Source: Microbacteriaceae bacterium (lineage in GTDB: Bacteria > Actinomycetota > Actinomycetes > Actinomycetales > Microbacteriaceae). Taken from it: a stretch of 55,878 nt of DNA. Position 1 is the first letter of the stretch. Every line of letters starts with the position of its first letter. The translations under genes and the position numbers were made by a program. The notes below the pieces were generated by a model that worked only from the letters and a program-made list of their open reading frames with translations, ran no database searches and had not been told where the DNA came from. The stretch spans positions 1 through 55,878 of the forward strand of contig CANGJO010000001.1 of NCBI GenBank assembly GCA_947454285.1, read 5' to 3'. Shown piece after piece: positions 17,090 through 25,407 of the stretch.

Positions 17090-19297
17090 CTAATCACCAG
17101 GAGCATTAGCCGTGACTAAGCCACCGCCCCTGCTGGCCACGGCAATCGAGCCAAGCTCATCGGTGCGTTCAATCTTGCTGCCGGTGCCCTGAAGTATCCC
17201 CAGGGTTTTCAAAGTGGGGTGGCCGTAGCTGTTGTTCTTGCCAACCGATATGAGGCTGATGTCCGGCATGAGGGTCTGAATCAATTCACCAAACTGATCG
17301 GCGGACCCGTGATGGGAGACTTTCAGAATTAGTGGCTTGGTTTGCAGTGCTGGGTCTTGCCACCATCTATCTTGACTGGCAATTCGCCGTTGCCCCTTCT
17401 CGCCCAAGTCGGCCATGGTCAGCAGATTGAACTCTGCCGTCTGCCACAACATGGCGATGCTGGCATCGTTTGAGTTTTCGGCGCCGGCGGCGTTGCGATT
17501 TGGATTAAGGACCTGCCACTGACATTCGCCAAGGTTTCCAGTCACGCCACGCTCAACCGCCAAGATTTTGATTCCCGCGTTTGCCAACGTCAAATTGGTT
17601 CCGGTTGCTCCCCAGCGCTCGTCTTTGAACGGGCTTACCAACGCAATACCAACCTGCCGGCCAGCTATTGCACCAGACAACCCGCCAATGTGATCCATGT
17701 CAAAGTGCGTAAGGACCAGCAGGTCAATTCGCTTCACATCAAGTCTTTGCAAACACTGATTCACCGGACGATTCTCACGACCCACATCCACCAGAGCAAT
17801 CTTGCCAGCTGACCTAATCACAAGCGCATCACCCTGCCCAACATCACAGGCAACTACCTGCCAATCACGCAGCGGCCAGTTTGCACTTTGCACCAAATTG
17901 AACCCGATAGACCCAACGCTAAAAGCCGCAATCAATGCCAAGGTCGTAAGGCCCAAGTTTCGCAGTCTGGTTGGCTCCGCCTTAAACCACAGCAGAAACG
18001 CGATCACCAGGCTTATAGCCAGCGCGGCACCCGCCACACCGGTTGGCCAACCAAGTGTGACGTTTTGTTGACTGGCAAAGTAGTTTGCAATCTGGGCAAT
18101 TAGCCAGGTGGCCTCAGACGCCAAGTAAGTGAGACACCAAGCCGCAGGTGGAAACAACCAGGCTATCAAGCAAGCGCAGATTCCCAACACCGTGACCGGC
18201 GCAACCAGTGGCTCGGCCAAAACGTTTGCCGGTAGCGCATAGGTGGCAATCCCGGATTGCAGCTGCAATAGAATCGGCAGGCACAGAATCTGCGCGGATA
18301 GCGAGACGGCTACCGCAATCGCCAGCCAGCCCGGTAGATGCCGTTGCAATCGCGCTGTGATTGGTTGCGTCAGGACCAACAACCCGGCAGTTGCCGCAAC
18401 CGATAGCGCGAAACCAAAATCAATGCTCAACCACGGATCGGCAATCAATAGAACAATCACACTCAGCGCAAGCGCGCTCATTGGCGCAGTCTTTCGGCCC
18501 AGCGAGACCCCAATCAAAACGCTAGCGGCCATTACTGCTGCGCGAAGCACACTTGGCTGTGCACCAACCATTTGAACGTAGCCAATCAGCACTGCAAGAC
18601 CAACGCCAAGACGCCACCAACGACCACCGCCCAACCTTCGCACCAGCAAATAGAACATGGCCAAAACGATTGCGCAGTTGGCACCGGAAACCGCAGTCAG
18701 GTGAGTCAGCGAAACCAACTTCATCTGATCCAACAAACTTTGACTAAGCATCGCAACATCGCCAATCGCCAGCCCAGCAACTAGACCGGCGGAATTAGTA
18801 TCTACGCCTCGCAAGTTCTTCATGAACGCAGCGCGAAGCCCTGTGACTAATGAATTTTTCTTAGCCGCAGCAACAATTTGAATTGGAGAATCGTTGCATC
18901 GCCCCTTGAATCCCGCGCGCTCCCCTGCGGCGGTTGGACTTAGCGACATCAAACATCCATACCTAGCGCCCCGCTGCAGATCCCTAAGTTGCGAATCTCC
19001 GAGCAGTAATCCATTTGCCGAAAGGCGGATCTGCTGCCCGCCCGGTGTCGCAGAAAAGATCTTTATGGTTGACGAGTAATTGTGGCTTTGCGAAAACTTC
19101 TTTGGTTCATCAAGCAACTCAAAAGCGATCTCAACTTTTTGAAAACCCTGTACCGCCGCTTGTAGCTGCTGGGGTCTGGATGCCCAATGCTGCACGGCAA
19201 ACGAAAATAATCCCAGCACCAGCGAGCTAACTAGCAGCAGAGAAGTTCTTTTCAAGAAATACCCAAAAAGAAAATCAACATAGCGAACGTGAGCCAA
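17090..19297 (-). CDS. comEC: Competence protein ComEC (DNA uptake channel), N terminus uncertain
   Basis: Inner-membrane channel for single-stranded DNA during natural transformation. Residues from about 40 form an OB-like extracellular region; the Competence domain begins near VAGLAIGDVAMLSQSLLDQMKLVSLTHLTAVSGANCAIV; a C-terminal metallo-beta-lactamase-like domain carries LTHFDMDHIGGLSG. The only start in this frame is a TTG at 19297 without a Shine-Dalgarno. A GTG overlapping the comEA stop opens a different frame that encodes a plausible first membrane segment (see 19252-19326). The open frame gives 735 residues. Whether the protein works depends on that 5' end. Confidence 0.85.
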   Translation of the reverse strand: MAHVRYVDFLFGYFLKRTSLLLVSSLVLGLFSFAVQHWASRPQQLQAAVQGFQKVEIAFELLDEPKKFSQSHNYSSTIKIFSATPGGQQIRLSANGLLLGDSQLRDLQRGARYGCLMSLSPTAAGERAGFKGRCNDSPIQIVAAAKKNSLVTGLRAAFMKNLRGVDTNSAGLVAGLAIGDVAMLSQSLLDQMKLVSLTHLTAVSGANCAIVLAMFYLLVRRLGGGRWWRLGVGLAVLIGYVQMVGAQPSVLRAAVMAASVLIGVSLGRKTAPMSALALSVIVLLIADPWLSIDFGFALSVAATAGLLVLTQPITARLQRHLPGWLAIAVAVSLSAQILCLPILLQLQSGIATYALPANVLAEPLVAPVTVLGICACLIAWLFPPAAWCLTYLASEATWLIAQIANYFASQQNVTLGWPTGVAGAALAISLVIAFLLWFKAEPTRLRNLGLTTLALIAAFSVGSIGFNLVQSANWPLRDWQVVACDVGQGDALVIRSAGKIALVDVGRENRPVNQCLQRLDVKRIDLLVLTHFDMDHIGGLSGAIAGRQVGIALVSPFKDERWGATGTNLTLANAGIKILAVERGVTGNLGECQWQVLNPNRNAAGAENSNDASIAMLWQTAEFNLLTMADLGEKGQRRIASQDRWWQDPALQTKPLILKVSHHGSADQFGELIQTLMPDISLISVGKNNSYGHPTLKTLGILQGTGSKIERTDELGSIAVASRGGGLVTANAPGD

Positions 19298-19326
19298 AGA
19301 GTTGAGGCAGCCAACCAGGATCTCAC
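19252..19326 (-). other. Possible displaced 5' end of comEC (frameshift)
   Basis: GTG at 19326 overlaps the comEA stop (GTGA) and opens a 24-codon frame: VRSWLAASTLWLTFAMLIFF and four more residues, then TGA. This is a good hydrophobic segment of the kind that begins ComEC. The downstream comEC frame, reading GYFLKRTSLLLVSSLVLGLF, would join it in register if one more T were present in the TTTTT run (complement of 19265-19269). It could be a true frameshift, a -1 slippage site, a homopolymer assembly error, or chance. Confidence 0.45.
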
Positions 19327-19937
19327 AGCGTCACCTGATTCTTGATTCCGGCAAACAGTTTGTCGCCTATGCCACTTACGTTGAGCAGGTCTTCCTTCTT
19401 TTTGAAACCGCCGTTTGCCGTTCGCCAATCAATCATTCGGCCAGCCAGTGCGGGACCAACTCCGGGCAGGGCCTCCAGTTCCGACTGCGTTGCCCGATTC
19501 AAACTTATTTGTGCCGCACCGGCACTTCCGCCCGATGCCGCACCAATTAGCTGCGGGGCCGCACCAACCTTGAAAACCACAACCTGCTCGCCATCGGTGA
19601 CCTCGCGCGCAAGATTGACACTCGCCTGATCAGCATGGTGGGTAAATCCACCGGCCGCAAAAATTACATCCACTAACCGGGCACCGGAATCAAGTTCGTA
19701 GATTCCGGGCGAATTCACCTCACCAACCACATGAACATAGATGCTGGCCGGCTTGACGATTGGTTGGTCACTGGGCATCACCGCATTCACGGTTTGCTGT
19801 TCGCTGCCGCCAGTTGAAATGCCATTAATCAGAAAGACAGCAGTGGCGACTACCCCGCCAACCACAAGAAGCAAATTCTTGTTGATTGGTTGTTTTCCAC
19901 CGATAGCCTCGGCGATTTTTAGTTTTAGCCAGTCCAC
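19323..19937 (-). CDS. comEA: Competence protein ComEA (DNA receptor)
   Basis: Membrane-anchored receptor that binds incoming double-stranded DNA. A membrane segment lies at about residues 22-41, an SLBB domain at about 65-130 (YVHVVGEVNSPGIYEL), and a C-terminal helix-hairpin-helix pair at about 143-204 (INRAT-like start SLNRATQSELEALPGVGPALAGRMIDWR). Length 204. GTG start at 19937, preceded by TGAGCG and TAGTTT, a leaderless arrangement; that -10 lies in the T-tract of the leuS terminator. Paired with comEC. Confidence 0.92.
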   Translation of the reverse strand: MDWLKLKIAEAIGGKQPINKNLLLVVGGVVATAVFLINGISTGGSEQQTVNAVMPSDQPIVKPASIYVHVVGEVNSPGIYELDSGARLVDVIFAAGGFTHHADQASVNLAREVTDGEQVVVFKVGAAPQLIGAASGGSAGAAQISLNRATQSELEALPGVGPALAGRMIDWRTANGGFKKKEDLLNVSGIGDKLFAGIKNQVTL

Positions 19938-19942
19938 CGCTC

Positions 19943-19975
19943 AAAACTAAAACGCCCCGCAGATTCGCGAGGCGT
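19943..19975 (-). terminator. leuS terminator
   Basis: On the minus strand: ACGCCTCGC, 6-nt loop, GCGGGGCGT, then TTTAGTTTT. It lies 20 bp past the leuS stop and directly in front of comEA. Part of the T-tract (TAGTTT) is the candidate comEA -10. Confidence 0.85.
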
Positions 19976-19996
19976 TCAGTTCAATTCTGTGGAGAA

Positions 19997-22477
19997 CTAC
20001 TTGGTAGCAATATTTACGAGCTTCGGCGCACGCACAATCGTGTTGGCGATTGACTTGTCACCGATCGCGCGCTTCACGGCATCGGATTTCAATGCCAGCT
20101 CACGCAGAGCATCTTCAGTGATGTCTACCGGAACCTCAAACTTGTCGCGCAGCTTGCCATCAACCTGAACCACGGCAATCACACTGCTCTCAACCAACAA
20201 TGAAAGATCGGCATCTGGCAACTGGGCTAGCGCAACGCCAGGCTCATGGCCGAGCTTCTGCCACATGTCTTCTGCTGTGTAAGGAGCAAATAGTGAAAGT
20301 GCCTTAGCCACGGTCTCGGCTGCCTCGCGAACGGCAGGGTCGCTGGCACCGGCCTCGCCGTCGATTGCCTTGCGCAACGCGTTAACCAATTCCATTATCT
20401 TTGCCACACCAACGTTGAACTTGAAGCCCTCAATCAGTGGACCAAAATCGCGAAGGAAGGTGTGGGTCGCCTTGCGCAGCTCCTTGTTGCCAGTCGAGGC
20501 ATCGGTGTTTACCGCACTGGTCACATCGTTAGCCGCGCGCCATGCACGAGCCAAGAATTTTGCCGAACCAGATGGCGAAACATCGGCCCAGTCAATATCT
20601 TCTTCCGGCGGACCGGCGAACGACATGGTCAGACGAACAGCATCAACACCGTGAGTATCAAGCTGCTCGCTAAGCGCCACAATGTTGCCGCGCGACTTAG
20701 ACATTGCGCTACCGCTCATCAAAACCATTCCCTGGTTCAACAAGCGAGTAAATGGCTCTTGGAAATCAATGAAGTCAAGGTCGTGTAGCACCTTGGTCAC
20801 AAAGCGCGCATATAGAAGGTGCAGAATCGCGTGAGTTACACCACCAACGTATTGATCAACCGGCGCCCAATCCTTAGCGGCCTGCTTAGGGAATGCCTCG
20901 GTCGTAGAGTTTGGTGATAGGAATCGCAAGAAGTACCAAGACGAGTCCACAAAGGTGTCCATGGTGTCTGTGTCACGCTTTGCCGGCTGGCCACACTTAG
21001 GGCACGAAACGTTAACCCAATCCTCGGCACCACCAAGTGGCGATGTGCCCTTTGGCTTTAGGTCTAAGCCCTCTGCTGATGGAAGTTCAACCGGAAGCTG
21101 ATCTTGCGGAACCGGTACCTCGCCACAAGTGTCGCAGTGCACGATAGGAATTGGAGTTCCCCAGTAGCGCTGACGCGAAATCAACCAGTCGCGCAAACGG
21201 AAGTTCTTTGTCTTCTTTCCCTTGCCGTCTGCCTCAAGAATCGAAATCATCTTTTCGATGGCGTCTTTTTTAGCTAGACCATTTAGTGCACCGGAATTAA
21301 CCATGGTGCCTTCACCAACGGTTGCGGTGCCAGAAACATTTGGATCTTCTTCGCCGGTATCAACCACAACACGAATTGGCAGACCAAGTGCCTTAGCAAA
21401 ATCAAAGTCGCGCTGGTCGTGCGCCGGAACCGCCATGATTGCACCGTGACCGTAATCGGCAAGCACGTAGTCAGAAACTAAAATCGGAATTCGTTCGCCA
21501 TTAACCGGATTGATTGCAAAGCGGCCAAGGTTCACACCGGTCTTAGGTCGATCGGTTGCCAAACGCTCAATGTCGTTTGACTGCTTAACCATGTCTAGGT
21601 ATTCAGCAAAATTCTGCTCAGTTGCGGCATCGGTGTTGGCGGCAAGCTCGGCAGCAAGTGCGCTATCGGCGGCAACCACCATGAAGGTTGCACCGAACAA
21701 AGTGTCAGGGCGGGTGGTGAAAACTGTTACCGGTTCATCGCGGCCTTCGATTTCAAACTGCACGTCGGCACCGTACGAACGACCAATCCAGTTGCGCTGC
21801 ATCGAAAGAACTTTTGAAGGCCAGTTACCCTCAAGTGTGTCTAGATCATCAAGTAGGCGGTCGGCGTAATCGGTGACCTTGAAGTACCACTGAGTCAGCG
21901 CCTTCTTGGTGACCACGCTGTCGCAACGCTCACAAAGCCCTTGAACAACCTGCTCGTTTGCCAAAACTGTCTGGCAACTTGGACACCAGTTAACGTTGGA
22001 ATTCTTGCGGTAGGCCAGACCCTTGTTGTAGAACTCCAGGAACAGCCACTGGTTCCAGCGATAGTAAATCGGGTCCGAGGTAATCAGAACGCGGTCCCAG
22101 TCAAAAGAACATGCGTAGCGGCGCATCGATGCGCGCTGTTGAGCAATGTTGTCGTAGGTCCAACCCTTTGGGTCAAGTCCGCGTTTGATGGCAGCATTTT
22201 CGGCTGGCAGGCCAAATGAGTCCCAGCCAATCGGGTGCATGACGTTGAAACCCTTTTGCACCCAGTAGCGAGAGATTACGTCGCCAAGTGCGTAGGCCTC
22301 GGCGTGACCCATGTGCAGATCGCCCGATGGATACGGGAACATGTCGAGCACATACTTCTTAGGGCGGTTGTCACCCTCATTTCCAGACGCAAACGGACGT
22401 AGGTCATCCCAAATCGGGAGCCACTTGTCTTGAATGGCGAATACGTCGTACTCGGCCTCGTTTGTTGCGTCAGTCAT
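19997..22477 (-). CDS. leuS: Leucyl-tRNA synthetase
   Basis: Class I synthetase charging tRNA-Leu. HIGH motif appears as PSGDLHMGHAEAYALGD; the KMSKS loop as SGSAMSKSRGNIV. The CP1 editing domain includes FTTRPDTLFGATFM. Zinc sites CPSC/CERC and CDTC/CPKC are present. I start it at ATG 22477 (826 residues, MTDATNEAEYDVFAIQDKW): the open frame extends 56 codons further, but that part is basic, non-family sequence overlapping pabB, and TAACCT (22490-22485) stands 7 nt before this ATG with no Shine-Dalgarno, suggesting leaderless transcription. Confidence 0.95.
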   Translation of the reverse strand: MTDATNEAEYDVFAIQDKWLPIWDDLRPFASGNEGDNRPKKYVLDMFPYPSGDLHMGHAEAYALGDVISRYWVQKGFNVMHPIGWDSFGLPAENAAIKRGLDPKGWTYDNIAQQRASMRRYACSFDWDRVLITSDPIYYRWNQWLFLEFYNKGLAYRKNSNVNWCPSCQTVLANEQVVQGLCERCDSVVTKKALTQWYFKVTDYADRLLDDLDTLEGNWPSKVLSMQRNWIGRSYGADVQFEIEGRDEPVTVFTTRPDTLFGATFMVVAADSALAAELAANTDAATEQNFAEYLDMVKQSNDIERLATDRPKTGVNLGRFAINPVNGERIPILVSDYVLADYGHGAIMAVPAHDQRDFDFAKALGLPIRVVVDTGEEDPNVSGTATVGEGTMVNSGALNGLAKKDAIEKMISILEADGKGKKTKNFRLRDWLISRQRYWGTPIPIVHCDTCGEVPVPQDQLPVELPSAEGLDLKPKGTSPLGGAEDWVNVSCPKCGQPAKRDTDTMDTFVDSSWYFLRFLSPNSTTEAFPKQAAKDWAPVDQYVGGVTHAILHLLYARFVTKVLHDLDFIDFQEPFTRLLNQGMVLMSGSAMSKSRGNIVALSEQLDTHGVDAVRLTMSFAGPPEEDIDWADVSPSGSAKFLARAWRAANDVTSAVNTDASTGNKELRKATHTFLRDFGPLIEGFKFNVGVAKIMELVNALRKAIDGEAGASDPAVREAAETVAKALSLFAPYTAEDMWQKLGHEPGVALAQLPDADLSLLVESSVIAVVQVDGKLRDKFEVPVDITEDALRELALKSDAVKRAIGDKSIANTIVRAPKLVNIATK

Positions 22478-22514
22478 TCTTACAAGGTTACCAATTGATG
22501 GCTCGCTGGCGACA

Positions 22515-23807
22515 CTAAGCCCATGGGTCAGGCGCGTTAAGCACCCGCAGTAAGGCCTTGGCCTTGAGTTTGGTCTCTTCAAGTTCGGCAATCGGGTCTG
22601 AATCGCTGGTAATCCCCCCACCAACACCGATATACGCCTGCGCACCTTCGAACACGATGCTGCGAATGGTCATGCCGAAATCTGCCGAACCGTTGAAACC
22701 AAAGAAGCCAACCGCGCCGGAATAGACCCCGCGTGGGCCTCGTTCAAGTTCGCCAATGATCTGCATTGCCCTCAGTTTTGGAGCACCGGTCATCGAGCCC
22801 CCAGGGAACGCAGCTTCGAACGCGTCACTCGCGGTTTTTCCTTGAGCCAACTGGCCCTCTACAGTGCTGACTAATTGATGCACGGTGGCATAGCTCTCAA
22901 TCTCGAAAAGCTTGCTGACTCGCACCGAATCGGCCTGGGCTACCCGGCCAATGTCGTTTCGCATTAGGTCAACAATCATTAGATTCTCTGCACGCTCTTT
23001 TTCGTTTGCCTGAAGCTCACTAGCCAGGGCCTCGTCTTCGGCGGCATCGGCGCCACGTGGCCTGGTTCCTTTAATTGGTTTGGTGCTGACCAATCCAGCT
23101 GGTGAAACCTGAATCAGTTGCTCCGGAGAACTGCAAACCAAAGTTGACTCGCCCACGCGAATGAATGCGGCGTAGGGTGCGGGATTGGTCTCGCGCAGTT
23201 GCAGATACACATAGAGCGGATCGGCCGCATGAGCGATTTCGATTCGGTTGGTGAGGCAGATTTGATAAACATCACCGGCCGCAATGTGCTGTTGCGCACG
23301 CGCAATCATTGAAAGGTAGTCGTTAGCGCCGTGGCGCAGGCTGGCAGTTGCCGAGACAGCGCCATTTGAACCAGAAGTTGCCGCAGCATTTAATCGGTAG
23401 GCGGCCAGTTCACCGCCGATTAATCCCAGCCGCAGAAATGCCGCGTTGCACCAGTGCTGAAAATCTTCGCCGGTTTCAAAAAGACCAATCAGATACATCT
23501 TGCGGTTGGCGTGGTCAAAAACCATGGCACGATCAACATTTAAGAATCGTGGAGTTCCCTCGTACTCGTAAAAACCAACTAGACCCGGTCGCCAATCAAA
23601 CGGTAAATCCAGGTCTTCGTGCTGATCGTCTAGTAAATCTGCAATCGGTGAATTTTCGGCTGGAAGTCCAGCGCCAATTACCGATATCGGTGTTGCTTGA
23701 TTGAATTCGCGATCCAGCCAAAATGCATTTGGCGAGCCAGCGAAAAATTGAAGAAACGCATTTGCCGGCGGCACCCAACCCCGCAGTGGCAGGCTGAAAA
23801 GTTGCAT
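22515..23807 (-). CDS. pabB: Aminodeoxychorismate/anthranilate synthase component I family
   Basis: Chorismate-utilising enzyme, most likely aminodeoxychorismate synthase component I for folate. PIKGTRPRG lies in the middle, RAENLMIVDLMRNDIGR and EAAFPGGSMTGAPKLRAMQIIGELE follow. About 430 residues. Start chosen at ATG 23807 with GAAAGG 8 nt upstream; a GTG three codons earlier (23816) touches the Shine-Dalgarno. The divergent neighbour encodes a class IV aminotransferase-fold lyase, which favours PabB over TrpE. No glutamine amidotransferase (PabA) gene is adjacent. Confidence 0.88.
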   Translation of the reverse strand: MQLFSLPLRGWVPPANAFLQFFAGSPNAFWLDREFNQATPISVIGAGLPAENSPIADLLDDQHEDLDLPFDWRPGLVGFYEYEGTPRFLNVDRAMVFDHANRKMYLIGLFETGEDFQHWCNAAFLRLGLIGGELAAYRLNAAATSGSNGAVSATASLRHGANDYLSMIARAQQHIAAGDVYQICLTNRIEIAHAADPLYVYLQLRETNPAPYAAFIRVGESTLVCSSPEQLIQVSPAGLVSTKPIKGTRPRGADAAEDEALASELQANEKERAENLMIVDLMRNDIGRVAQADSVRVSKLFEIESYATVHQLVSTVEGQLAQGKTASDAFEAAFPGGSMTGAPKLRAMQIIGELERGPRGVYSGAVGFFGFNGSADFGMTIRSIVFEGAQAYIGVGGGITSDSDPIAELEETKLKAKALLRVLNAPDPWA

Positions 23808-23813
23808 GCGGGG

Positions 23814-23900
23814 CACCTTTCGAGCACTGGTTGGTTTATGGGTGGATAGATTCTTAATCTAGATTAGAGGCAACCGGTTCAATTACAGGCTCGAAAGGTG
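23814..23900. promoter_or_regulatory. Symmetric divergent control region of pabB and pabC-like gene
   Basis: A perfect 12-bp inverted repeat, CACCTTTCGAGC (23814-23825) and GCTCGAAAGGTG (23889-23900), brackets the divergent promoters. Each arm supplies the Shine-Dalgarno GAAAGG of one gene. Between them, TAATCTAGATTA (23855-23866) is a perfect 12-bp palindrome. Either element could be a regulator site; the outer arms may simply be matched ribosome binding sites. Confidence 0.5.
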
Positions 23901-23907
23901 GTGGGTT

Positions 23908-24699
23908 ATGAGCGATGCTGAACTTTTGCATGTGTTTGCTGACAACCGCCTGACTGAAATCGCCGCCGAAGATTTGCCGGTTGGGCACCTAGCCGTTGCC
24001 GATAGTTGGTTGATCGAAGATGGTCGTGCCCGCAGCCTGAGCGAACATTACGAACGATTCAGCAACTGGGTTGCCGCAATCACCAATCGCGGTGATATCA
24101 CAGATTTTTGCGCATCGGTAACCGCAGCGATTCCACGCGATGGCCGATGGTTTCCGCGCATTGAACTTCTAGTTGATGATGCGTCCGATTCAACTCACCT
24201 GGTATTCAGATTGCGCGAGGCACCGGAGCCAATTGACTCCATGACACTGTGGAGCTACAACGAACCGGATCCGCGCAGCAATCCCCTAGTCAAGGGCCCG
24301 GACCTAAGTCTTGGCATGCAGATGCGCCGAGCTGCCCAAATGCACGGCGCCGACGAGGCAGTTATTTTGAACACCGATGGCTACATTCTTGAAGGTGCAT
24401 TGAGTGCAATTGTTTGGTTCCGCGACGATGTGCTTTGCGCACCAGGCAATGACCTGGATTGGATTCCAAGCATCACTCGTAAAGAGGTCTTCGCAATTGC
24501 CGAGCAAATGGGATTGCAAACCAGAACAGAAAAGGTGAAGCCTGCCGATCTGGTTGATCTTGAGATCTGGGGGCTCAGCTCACTGCACGGCATCAGGCCG
24601 GTTGACGAATGGGTTGACCTTGGCGGGCCGGTTGGTCAGCCTCGTCACCTTGAGGCTTTCAATAAGCGCCTGCGCATGTTGTCTACCAGCATTGACTAA
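23908..24699 (+). CDS. pabC: Class IV PLP enzyme, probable 4-amino-4-deoxychorismate lyase
   Basis: Fold type IV aminotransferase-family protein. The PLP lysine is Lys129 in SNPLVKGPDL, and TDGYILEGALSAIVWF carries the conserved Glu162. Length 263. Family members are 4-amino-4-deoxychorismate lyases or branched-chain/D-amino acid aminotransferases. Head-to-head placement with a PabB-type gene makes lyase activity (release of pyruvate to give 4-aminobenzoate for folate) most likely. ATG 23908 with GAAAGG 9 nt upstream. Confidence 0.78.
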   Translation: MSDAELLHVFADNRLTEIAAEDLPVGHLAVADSWLIEDGRARSLSEHYERFSNWVAAITNRGDITDFCASVTAAIPRDGRWFPRIELLVDDASDSTHLVFRLREAPEPIDSMTLWSYNEPDPRSNPLVKGPDLSLGMQMRRAAQMHGADEAVILNTDGYILEGALSAIVWFRDDVLCAPGNDLDWIPSITRKEVFAIAEQMGLQTRTEKVKPADLVDLEIWGLSSLHGIRPVDEWVDLGGPVGQPRHLEAFNKRLRMLSTSID

Positions 24700-24733
24700 A
24701 ACACATCGCTTGATTTGATGCGAAGATTGAACA

Positions 24734-25405
24734 GTGAACCAAGTTCTTGACTGGCTGCTAACTAACGTCCAAAGCGTGGACCCAATTCTGCGCAACCTGT
24801 TGGCCGGACTCGCCATCATGCTCGAGACCTCGCTATTTGTTGGGCTCATCATTCCCGGCGACACCGTGGTGTTGGTTGCCTCCACCGGCGTGCAAGACAT
24901 TGGCGACTTCTTCTTACTGCTGGGCTTTGTGCTTTTAGGTTCGCTGATTGGCGAATCATTTGGTTTTTGGATCGGCAGACTATTTGGCCCAAGAATTCGA
25001 GCCAGCAAACTTGGTCAGCGCATCGGCGAATCAAATTGGAAAATGGCCGATGCGTTTATTGAGGCGCGTGGTGGTCTTGCAGTTGCAATCTCAAGATTCT
25101 TGCCGGTGCTGCACTCTCTGGTTCCGGTAGTTGCCGGTGCCACCACAATGCGCTACCGAGTCTTCATTCGCTGGACTCTTGCCGCCTGTGCAGTCTGGGC
25201 ATCGGCATACGTAAGCGTTGGTTACCTGGCGCACACCAGCTATGACCAAATCGGTTCAAGTCTTAAATACGGTGGGCTGATCTTCGTTGCGATCATTCTG
25301 GTTTTTGTGACCATAATTCACTTTGCTAAGAAGCGTCTTGAGAAAACCGCAATCAAGATGGTGGAAACCGATAAAGCTTCACAGTTCACCGAACTCGAAG
25401 GCTAA
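24734..25405 (+). CDS. DedA family membrane protein
   Basis: Polytopic inner-membrane protein of the DedA/Tvp38 family; some members are undecaprenyl-phosphate translocases. Hallmarks: MLETSLFVGLIIPGDTVVLVAS, FVLLGSLIGESFGFWIGRLFGPRI, and AVAISRFLPVLHSLVPVVAGATTMRYRVFIRW with the conserved FxRFLP-like and G-x-x-M patterns. Length 223. GTG start at 24734, 34 bp after the pabC-like gene, with only a weak Shine-Dalgarno. Exact substrate unknown. Confidence 0.88.
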   Translation: MNQVLDWLLTNVQSVDPILRNLLAGLAIMLETSLFVGLIIPGDTVVLVASTGVQDIGDFFLLLGFVLLGSLIGESFGFWIGRLFGPRIRASKLGQRIGESNWKMADAFIEARGGLAVAISRFLPVLHSLVPVVAGATTMRYRVFIRWTLAACAVWASAYVSVGYLAHTSYDQIGSSLKYGGLIFVAIILVFVTIIHFAKKRLEKTAIKMVETDKASQFTELEG

Positions 25406-25407
25406 CC

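Noticed and set aside
22478..22645. 56-codon N-terminal extension of leuS
   Set aside because: Arg/Pro-rich sequence that overlaps pabB; the family N terminus and a leaderless -10 both fit ATG 22477.
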